A model generated the notes under the pieces. The model ran no database searches. It worked only from the letters and a program-made list of their open reading frames with translations, and was not told the origin of the DNA. Below, in pieces: positions 16,501-21,664 of a stretch of DNA of 32,917 bases (position 1 is its first letter; each line of letters begins with the position of its first letter). The translations under genes were made by a program, and so were the position numbers. Source of the DNA: Clostridiales bacterium UBA3758 (GTDB lineage: Bacteria; Bacillota; Clostridia; Oscillospirales; Oscillospiraceae); NCBI GenBank assembly GCA_002371675.1, contig DFGE01000012.1, forward strand, positions 1-32,917, written 5' to 3'.

Positions 16501-17100
16501 CTCGGCGCGGTGCCCATCGGCGCCGTGATGAGCGATTTTGCCTCCGAGGACGGGCCCGCCCGCTTTGCCGACAACCAGTATATCACCGTCGCCGGGGTCG
16601 TGAACTCCTTCCGCACCCGCACCACGAAGAACAATTCCCTCATGAGCTATATCCAGTTCGAGGACGACAGCGGCGCCATGGAGCTCATCGCCTTCCAGAA
16701 GGTGCTCGACCAGTCCGGCCCCCTCATCCGCGACAACGCCGCGCTGCTCGTGCGCGGGCGCATCTCCATCCGCGACGAGAAGGAGCCGCAGCTGATGGTC
16801 GACCGGCTGCAGCCGCTGGAGGAGCTCGGCGCAGCGGTCCCCGCGCCGGAGACGCCGCGGGAGGAAGCTCCCGCGCCTGCGCCGGCCGCGGAGAGAAAGC
16901 TCTATGTCAAGCTCCCCAGCCGCTTCGATCCCGCCATGAAGCGCATTGAGCTGCTGCTGACGATGTTCCCCGGCAGCGAGCAGATGATCCTCTGGTGCGA
17001 GCGGGAGAAGAAGCGCATCGGCGCGAAGTGCCTCATCCACGAGGGTCTCGTGCTCGAGCTGCAGGAAATGCTCGGCAAAGAAAACGTGGTCGTGAAATGA
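13597..17100 (+). CDS. dnaE: DNA polymerase III subunit alpha
   Basis: 1167-residue replicative C-family polymerase of the DnaE type. Domain order: N-terminal PHP domain with HLHVHTEYSLLDG (residues 5-17); palm with GPGRGSAAGS (~353-362) and catalytic aspartates in MPDIDVDFC (~393-401); fingers and thumb; a helix-hairpin-helix region around LAAIKGIGWGAIEGL (~828-842); OB-fold at ~995-1050 (YITVAGVVNSFRTR...MELIAFQKV); and a C-terminal tail domain to 1167. A Pro/Ala/Glu-rich linker near 1085-1105 separates the OB fold from the tail. Full length for the family. ATG 13597 has AAGGGAGAG upstream. Last gene of the hprK operon, ending at a bidirectional terminator. Confidence 0.97.
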   Translation: MAFVHLHVHTEYSLLDGACRIDRVAKRARELGQTALAVTDHGVMYGAVNFYKACVAEGIKPIIGCEVYVAPRGRTQKEHGLDNNYSHLILLCRNETGYRNLCYLVSQGFVEGFYIRPRIDWELLAEHAEGLICLSGCLAGEIPQALIHNEYERAKKRALMLRETFGEENFYLEIQDHGIQEEKRAARELIRLHRDTGIPLALTNDAHYVEKSDAAAQDVLLCIQTGKTLEEPNRMRFETQEFYLKSEEEMRALFPEYPEAADNTAKIAARCSYDFEFGHYHLPRFKLPAGETDSDAYLRRLCERGFAERFAGRPEVHAQLEYELGVIERMGFVDYFLIVQDFINYAKRSGIPVGPGRGSAAGSVVSYCLHITDVDPVKYSLFFERFLNPERVSMPDIDVDFCVNRRGEVIDYVNRLYGSDHVAQIVTFGTMAARAAVRDVGRVLNMSYAETDAVAKQVPSGPGALNMTLEEALRLSKPLREMTESDPKVKRLIDTARALEGMPRHASTHAAGVVITEKPVYEYVPLAKNDESVVCQYQMTTLEELGLLKMDFLGLRNLTVLEDAAKLVRKKQPGFRVEDLPEDDSETFEMLAQGRTSGVFQLESAGMTAVCTGIKAKSIEDITAIIALYRPGPMDSIPRFIEWSQHPEKITYKHESLRPILAVTYGCIVYQEQVIEIFRSLAGFSLGQADNIRRAMSKKKHKVIDAERVAFVHGDPERGIDGAMKRGIPEAVANSIYDEILDFASYAFNKAHAVSYAIVVYRTAYMKRHYPQEYMAALLTSILDNSTKVAEYIAACREIGIRLLPPDVNESDADFTVAGENLRFGLAAIKGIGWGAIEGLVSERAKNGPFRDFQDFCRRVSGTDLNRRAIENLIRAGAFDSMGCKRRALLQVYEGVLEGIARAEKDNISGQLDLFGDFDDSGEESAPALVLPDVEEFPRRELMSMEKEVTGLYLSGHPMDEYRETAKRLGAVPIGAVMSDFASEDGPARFADNQYITVAGVVNSFRTRTTKNNSLMSYIQFEDDSGAMELIAFQKVLDQSGPLIRDNAALLVRGRISIRDEKEPQLMVDRLQPLEELGAAVPAPETPREEAPAPAPAAERKLYVKLPSRFDPAMKRIELLLTMFPGSEQMILWCEREKKRIGAKCLIHEGLVLELQEMLGKENVVVK

Positions 17101-17117
17101 GGCTTTGACCGAAGCTG

Positions 17118-17153
17118 AAAAAAGACTGTTGGAAAAATCCAACAGTCTTTTTT
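17118..17153. terminator. Bidirectional terminator between dnaE and rny
   Basis: Stem 17124-17133 with 17138-17147 (10 bp, AAAA loop), extended by an A6 tract before and a T6 tract after it, so it works on both strands. It separates the convergent dnaE and rny genes. Confidence 0.95.
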
Positions 17154-17174
17154 GTTATGCGGAGTTATGCGGAA

Positions 17175-18713
17175 TTACTTCGCGTAATCCACGATCTTGG
17201 TCTCGCGCAGGACGTGGACCTTGATCTGACCGGGGTAGGTCAGCTCGTCCTCGATCTTCTTGGCGATATCCCGCGCCAGCAGGACCATCTGATCCTCGCT
17301 GACCTCTTCGGGCTTGACCATGATGCGGATCTCGCGCCCGGCCTGGATCGCATAGGAACTCGCGATGCCGGGGAAGCTCTTGGAGACTTCCTCGAGCTTT
17401 TCCAGCCGCTTGACGTAGTTTTCGATGTTCTCGCGGCGCGCGCCGGGGCGGGACGCGGAGATGGCGTCCGCCGCCTGGACGAGGCAGGCCTCGATGGTGT
17501 GCGGCTCAACGTCGTTGTGGTGCGCCTCGATGCAGTGGATCACGGCGTCGGACTCGCGGAACTTACGCGCGATATCCACACCGATGGTGACGTGGCTGCC
17601 CTCAACCTCATGGTCGATGGCCTTGCCGATATCGTGCAGCAGACCCGCGCGCTTGGCGAGATTCACGTCCACGCCGAGCTCGGCGGCCATGAGGCCGGCG
17701 ATGTGCGAGACCTCGATGGAGTGGTTCAGGACGTTCTGGCCGAAGCTGGTGCGGTAATGCAGGCGGCCGAGGATCTTGATGAGCTCGGGGTTGAGGCCGT
17801 GGATATTGGTCTCAAACACGGCGCGCTCGCCCTCGGTCTTGATGACCGCGTTGACCTCGCGCTGCGCCTTGGCGACCATTTCCTCGATGCGGGCCGGGTG
17901 GATGCGGCCGTCCTGGATGAGCTTCTCCAGCGCCAGACGCGCCACTTCGCGCCGGACGGGGTCAAAGCTGGAGACGGTGATGGCCTCGGGCGTGTCGTCG
18001 ATAATGAGGTCGCAGCCGGTGAGGGTCTCGATGCTGCGGATGTTGCGGCCTTCGCGGCCGATGATGCGGCCCTTCATCTCGTCGTTGGGGAGGGGGACGA
18101 CGGAGACGGTGATCTCGCTGGTGTGGTCGGCGGCGCAGCGCTGGATGGCGGTCGCGATGATCTCGCGGGCGCGCTCGTCGGCCTCTTCCTTGTACTGGGC
18201 CTCGATCTCCTTGACCTTCATGGCCATCTCGTGGGTCACATCGTCGCGGAGATTGGCGATGATATAGGCCTTGGCTTCTTCCACGGTGAAGCCGGAGATG
18301 CGCTCGAGCATTTCGAGCTGGCTCTTCTTGATCTGGGCGATCTCGGCCTGGTGGGCGTCGGCGTCCGCGATCTTCTTGGCAAGAGCCTCGCTCTTTTTGT
18401 CAAGAGCGTCGGTCTTGCGGTCGAGAGCCTCCTCCTTCTGCTGAAGGCGGCGCTCCTGCTTCTGCACCTCGCTGCGGCGCAGCTTTTCTTCCCGCTCATA
18501 TTCGGAGCGGCGTTTGTGTATTTCTTCCTTTGCCTCTACGAGAGCTTCTCTTTTCTTGCTCTCGGCGCTTTTGATAGCATCATTTACGATCTGTTTGGCC
18601 TGCTCCTCAGCGTCCGCAATGCTGCGTTCGGCGTTTTTCTCACGCACGATAAAGAACGCGGCAGCCGCGGCGGCGCCGACGACAAGACCGATCAGGATAT
18701 AAACAAGAGTCAT
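17175..18713 (-). CDS. rny: Ribonuclease Y
   Basis: 512-residue membrane-anchored endoribonuclease that initiates mRNA decay in Firmicutes and is the scaffold of their degradosome. Single N-terminal membrane helix (residues ~4-24), a long charged coiled coil (~25-190), a KH RNA-binding domain with GRIIGREGRNIRSIE (~210-225), and an HD domain with LLHDIGKAID (~355-365) followed by HCIEAHHNDVEP. Length fits the family (about 520). ATG 18713 has GGAGGT upstream at a long spacing of 11-12 nt; no better start exists. It is monocistronic with a ~240-nt leader from a consensus promoter at 18959-18987, and converges on dnaE. Confidence 0.97.
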   Translation of the reverse strand: MTLVYILIGLVVGAAAAAAFFIVREKNAERSIADAEEQAKQIVNDAIKSAESKKREALVEAKEEIHKRRSEYEREEKLRRSEVQKQERRLQQKEEALDRKTDALDKKSEALAKKIADADAHQAEIAQIKKSQLEMLERISGFTVEEAKAYIIANLRDDVTHEMAMKVKEIEAQYKEEADERAREIIATAIQRCAADHTSEITVSVVPLPNDEMKGRIIGREGRNIRSIETLTGCDLIIDDTPEAITVSSFDPVRREVARLALEKLIQDGRIHPARIEEMVAKAQREVNAVIKTEGERAVFETNIHGLNPELIKILGRLHYRTSFGQNVLNHSIEVSHIAGLMAAELGVDVNLAKRAGLLHDIGKAIDHEVEGSHVTIGVDIARKFRESDAVIHCIEAHHNDVEPHTIEACLVQAADAISASRPGARRENIENYVKRLEKLEEVSKSFPGIASSYAIQAGREIRIMVKPEEVSEDQMVLLARDIAKKIEDELTYPGQIKVHVLRETKIVDYAK

Positions 18714-18958
18714 AGGCAGCAACACACCTCCATTCTTTGAGAATTTTGCGGTGGTCACCTTGATCGCGGCCGCGCGGGCGTGCGCATGCTTCGGCTGTAC
18801 CGGAGGGGGCGGCTGAAAACGGCCGCAAAAGCCCCGCACAAGCGCCGCCGGACGGAACGCGATCTAAAGCAAGACGGAAGCACAGCGGTCTCCGTCGAAG
18901 TGGTAAAGAAATATTTATCCGGGAGCTTCCCCAGGCTCCCTTAAATATTATCCGATTT
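18714..18958 (-). promoter_or_regulatory. Long rny leader with 5' hairpin
   Basis: About 240 nt of untranslated leader. At its 5' end, GGGAGC/GCTCCC (18921-18926 with 18935-18940) forms a stem flanked by matching AATATT boxes (18910-18915 and 18944-18949). The rest shows no coding region or known riboswitch. RNase Y mRNAs are often autoregulated, so this structure is a candidate site; that is inference. Confidence 0.45.
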
Positions 18959-18987
18959 ATTCTATCTTGTTTGACGTGTTATGTCAA
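18959..18987 (-). promoter_or_regulatory. Promoter of rny
   Basis: Minus strand TTGACA (18982-18987), 17-bp spacer, TAGAAT (18959-18964). Confidence 0.85.
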
Positions 18988-19226
18988 GCGTTTCCACAGG
19001 AGTTTTTCCGTGCAAATCTGCGGCCGGCGCCTGCGCCGCCGCGAAACGGCAGCTCGGCGCATACTGGCACGAGAAGAGCACCTTTACCTGGTGGCTCCGC
19101 ACGCGCGGAAGCGTGAGCGGCAGCGCGGCGGCGATCGGCCCGCTGGGCAGCGAGCTGGACGCGGGCGTCCCCGTCACGGTGGACACCATGGGCGTGCGCC
19201 CGGCCTTCTGGCTGCGCTTTGCATAA
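18981..19226 (+). pseudogene. Truncated C-terminal fragment resembling a DUF6273 domain
   Basis: An 81-codon frame whose last ~60 residues read like the end of a DUF6273 (FGE-like) domain: GAYWHEK...TWWLRTRGSV followed by DTMGVRPAFWLRFA. WWLR(S/T)xG and VRPAxW are the hallmarks of that domain. The N-terminal part of the domain and of the protein is missing: a stop codon closes the frame 7 nt upstream, there is no Shine-Dalgarno, and the rny promoter overlaps the first codons on the other strand. I read it as a relic of a larger, probably secreted protein. A short functional peptide is less likely. The similarity is from memory of the motif. Confidence 0.65.
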
Positions 19227-19242
19227 ACACAAACGGATATAA

Positions 19243-19285
19243 AAACAGCCGCGCGCGGTTCCCGTCGAACCGCGCGCGGCTGTTT
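19243..19285. terminator. Bidirectional 18-bp terminator hairpin
   Basis: 18-bp perfect GC-rich stem (19243-19260 with 19268-19285), 7-nt loop. On the minus strand it is followed by TTTTTATAT, so it ends the rluD-small membrane protein transcript 12 nt after the last stop. It also lies after the plus-strand DUF6273 relic. Confidence 0.9.
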
Positions 19286-19296
19286 GATTACGATTA

Positions 19297-19497
19297 TTAT
19301 TTTCGCATCGTCTTAGCGTAGTGAAGCATCCAGATCACGAGGATCACCAGTGCGCAGACGATCACTACCCCGAGGATCAGATCAAACACGCCGCCGAGCA
19401 GATGCACGGCGCCGCCCAGGAGCTTCATCACCAGCACGATCCCGGAGATCAGCACGGCCAGCCAAACGACCATGCGGGAAATGTCCTTGGTCGTCAC
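19297..19497 (-). CDS. Small two-helix membrane protein, second of a tandem pair
   Basis: 66 residues, function unknown. Two hydrophobic segments (about 9-27 and 33-58), a short charged N-terminus and a basic end (KTMRK). The C-terminal half shares the pattern LILGVxxVxALVIxVxWMxxYAxxxRK with the protein encoded just upstream at 19519-19710, so the two are paralogues. The start is GTG 19497, supported by GAGGAGG 8 nt before it. It is 21 nt behind its paralogue and is the last gene before the terminator. No family name can be assigned. Confidence 0.78.
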   Translation of the reverse strand: MTTKDISRMVVWLAVLISGIVLVMKLLGGAVHLLGGVFDLILGVVIVCALVILVIWMLHYAKTMRK

Positions 19498-19518
19498 AGG
19501 ATCAGCCTCCTCTTCCGT

Positions 19519-19710
19519 TCACTTTTTGCGGTGGATTCCCGCGTAGGCGAACATCCACACGACAATGATCACCAGCGCGGCGACAACGGCGACGCCGAGG
19601 ATCAGGCTGCCTGCCCCGGAGAGGAGCCCGGTGACGAGCCGGAACAGCAGGAACACGATGAGCACGATCACCAGCGCGGCGAGAATGGCATAGACGGTCT
19701 TTTTGTTCAT
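19519..19710 (-). CDS. Small two-helix membrane protein, first of a tandem pair
   Basis: 63 residues, function unknown. MNKK start, two hydrophobic segments (about 6-27 and 33-56) and a basic tail (HRKK). The C-terminal half is clearly related to the 66-residue protein encoded downstream. ATG 19710 has AAGGAG 7 nt upstream. It follows rluD by 15 nt, and the two small genes and rluD share an orientation and one terminator, so they are probably cotranscribed. The good Shine-Dalgarno, paired paralogues and conserved protein-level motif argue for real genes. Confidence 0.8.
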   Translation of the reverse strand: MNKKTVYAILAALVIVLIVFLLFRLVTGLLSGAGSLILGVAVVAALVIIVVWMFAYAGIHRKK

Positions 19711-19725
19711 GAGCAGGCTCCTTTC

Positions 19726-20646
19726 TCAGATGGGCGGGCCCAGACGGGCCAGAACGTCCCGGAAATAGTCCGGCAGCGGGCTTTCGACGACGATCTGCTC
19801 CCCGCTGCGGGGATGGATGAACTTGAGCGTGCGCGCGTGCAGGCACTGCCCCTCCAGCCCCTTCTCCGGGCAGGGCGCGCCGTACACGCCGTCGCCGAGG
19901 AGGGGGTGGCCGATGCTCGCCAGATGCACGCGGATCTGATGCGTGCGCCCGGTCTCGAGCCGGCAGCGGATGTGGGTATAGCCGGCATAGCGCGTGAGCA
20001 CCTCCCAGTGCGTCACCGCGGGGCGGGCGTTTTTCTCCGTCACGGCCATGCGCTTGCGGTCAGTCGGGTGGCGGCCGATGGGTCGGTCCACCGTGCCGCT
20101 GTCCTCGCGGAAGCCTCCGCGGGCCACGGCCTCGTAGATGCGCGAGAGGCTGCGGTCGGCCAGCTGCGCGGAGAGCGCCTGGTGCGCAAAATCGTTTTTC
20201 GCCGCGATCAGCAGCCCGGAGGTGTCCTTGTCGATGCGGTGGACGATGCCGGGGCGCTTCTCCCCGCCGATGCCGGAAAGGGAATCGCCGCAGTGCCAGA
20301 GCAGGGCGTTGACGAGCGTCCCGTCCGGATGCCCGGGCGCGGGGTGCACGACCATGCCGCGCGCCTTGTCGACCACCACCACGTCCTCGTCCTCATAGGC
20401 GATGACGAGCGGCAGCGCCTGCGGCACGAGCGGCACGTCCTCCGCCGCCGGGAGCAGGACGTCAAAGGCGTCTCCAGCCGCGCAGCGGTAGTTTTTCCGA
20501 ACCGGCGCGCCGGAGAGGGTCACGCGTCCCTGCTCAAGCAGCCGCTGGGCGGCGCTGCGCGAGAGGGAAGGGACGGAGCGCGCGAGGAGAGCGTCGATCC
20601 GCTCGCCGCTCTCCTCTGCTTGAATTTGAAGATACTCTTCGTCCAT
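19726..20646 (-). CDS. rluD: RluA-family rRNA pseudouridine synthase (RluD-like)
   Basis: 306-residue pseudouridine synthase that isomerises specific uridines in RNA, most likely 23S rRNA. An N-terminal S4 RNA-binding domain (residues ~13-65, GERIDALLARSVPSLSRSAAQ) precedes the catalytic domain with HRIDKDTSGLLI (136-147, catalytic Asp139) and RLETGRTHQIRVHLASIGHPLLGD. The start ATG 20646 lies 2 nt after the lspA stop codon with no clear Shine-Dalgarno, so translation is probably coupled to lspA. The lspA-rluD order is widespread in Firmicutes. Exact target uridines cannot be told from sequence; RluB/RluC-type specificity is possible. Confidence 0.93.
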   Translation of the reverse strand: MDEEYLQIQAEESGERIDALLARSVPSLSRSAAQRLLEQGRVTLSGAPVRKNYRCAAGDAFDVLLPAAEDVPLVPQALPLVIAYEDEDVVVVDKARGMVVHPAPGHPDGTLVNALLWHCGDSLSGIGGEKRPGIVHRIDKDTSGLLIAAKNDFAHQALSAQLADRSLSRIYEAVARGGFREDSGTVDRPIGRHPTDRKRMAVTEKNARPAVTHWEVLTRYAGYTHIRCRLETGRTHQIRVHLASIGHPLLGDGVYGAPCPEKGLEGQCLHARTLKFIHPRSGEQIVVESPLPDYFRDVLARLGPPI

Positions 20647-20648
20647 AT

Positions 20649-21557
20649 TTACTTGAACTCGGCCAGGATGTCGTCCAGGTCGAAGCTCTCGCTGACGGGC
20701 TTGCTCTCCGGCTTCGGAGCGGCAGGCGCGCTCGGCTGCACGGGCGCGGCGGCCGGCTTTGCGGCGGGCCTGGCAGCGGGCTTGGGCTGCGGCGCGGGCG
20801 CGGCCGGCTCAGGCTGCGTGCGCGCGGGCTTCTTCGTCTCGGCAACGGCGCGGTCCCACTCGGCAAAGGGGTCGGCCTCGCTGCGCTTCGTCTCGCTCTG
20901 GGGCGGCACGGGGGGCACGCGGCGGCGGGCGGGCTTGGGCTCCTCAATGACCGCTGCCTCTTCCTCGTATTTCTCGCGGCGGCGCTCGGTCTTGCGTTCA
21001 GCCTTGCGCTCGGCGCGGCGCTCTCTGGCGCTGGGACGAACAGGCTCTTCTTCCTCGACGTCCTCAAACTCGTCCTCGAGATCGTAGTCGTCCTCGTCCT
21101 TCTTGGTCTTGCCGAAGATGACGGCCAGGATGAAGAGGAGGGCAAAGACGGTGATGAACACGTCCGCCACGTTGAAGACGGGGAACCAGTCGAGCGCGGG
21201 AAAGTCAAACTTGAACATGTCCTGCACGTAGCCGTTGATGATGCGGTCGATGCAGTTGGAGAGGCCGCCGGCCGTGACCAGCACGATGCTCCAGCGCGAG
21301 ACGGGCCCGGAGATGAACTTCGTGGCCAGGGCGATGATCACGAGCAGCGTGAAGATGCCGGTCAGGGCGATGAAGTAGATCCTGGCGTTGCTGCCGGCCA
21401 GGAAACTGAAAGCGGCGCCGTCATTGTGGACATTGACCATGCTCAGCACGCCCGGGATCAGCGAAAAGCCGGTCTCGCCGGTGCCGCCGGCGCTCACCCA
21501 CCATTTGACCCACTGGTCGGCAATGATGACCAGAATACCGATAATCGCGTACAGCAT
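20649..21557 (-). CDS. lspA: Signal peptidase II with long disordered C-terminal extension
   Basis: 302 residues, about twice the usual ~150-165. Residues 1-150 are a normal four-helix prolipoprotein signal peptidase, cleaving lipoprotein signal peptides before the lipidated Cys at the membrane. Motifs present are DQ.K (14-18), VNVHNDGAAF (41-50), NCIDR (Asp104) and FNVADVF (Asp132), the catalytic aspartate pair. Residues 151-302 form an added cytoplasmic tail: an acidic patch (DEDDYDLEDEFEDVEEEE), a basic RRAERKAERKTERRREK patch, then Pro/Ala-rich sequence, closing with SFDLDDILAEFK. ATG 21557 has GGAGA close upstream. The reading frame is continuous, so the tail is real. Its function is unknown. 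Confidence 0.94.
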   Translation of the reverse strand: MLYAIIGILVIIADQWVKWWVSAGGTGETGFSLIPGVLSMVNVHNDGAAFSFLAGSNARIYFIALTGIFTLLVIIALATKFISGPVSRWSIVLVTAGGLSNCIDRIINGYVQDMFKFDFPALDWFPVFNVADVFITVFALLFILAVIFGKTKKDEDDYDLEDEFEDVEEEEPVRPSARERRAERKAERKTERRREKYEEEAAVIEEPKPARRRVPPVPPQSETKRSEADPFAEWDRAVAETKKPARTQPEPAAPAPQPKPAARPAAKPAAAPVQPSAPAAPKPESKPVSESFDLDDILAEFK

Positions 21558-21570
21558 ATCTCTCTCCTAT

Positions 21571-21589
21571 CTGCCGTGCCCGCGGCACG
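21571..21589 (-). other. Hairpin in the lspA leader
   Basis: 8-bp stem GCCGTGCC/GGCACGGC with a CGC loop lies immediately upstream of the lspA ribosome binding site and could influence its translation. Confidence 0.4.
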
Positions 21590-21635
21590 GCGCAGTGAAT
21601 CTCTTTGCAAAGGGAGTTTGCGATAACTCTAATCT

Positions 21636-21664
21636 ACTATACCCTATTTATCCGAGTTTTGCAA
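21636..21664 (-). promoter_or_regulatory. Possible lspA promoter overlapping the ileS stop
   Basis: Minus strand TTGCAA (about 21659-21664), 17-bp spacer, TATAGT (21636-21641), inside the last codons of ileS and the 90-bp gap. It would allow lspA-rluD to be expressed apart from ileS. Confidence 0.45.

Noticed and set aside
13612..17142. 1176-codon open frame antisense to dnaE, and similar long antisense frames opposite ileS (21717-24452), mutL/miaA (27643-30657) and the DUF6056-like gene (899-2578)
   Set aside because: Artefacts of high GC at third codon positions. Their translations are low-complexity (His/Asp/Ala/Gly/Arg-rich), match nothing, lack ribosome binding sites, and lie opposite genes with clear family motifs.
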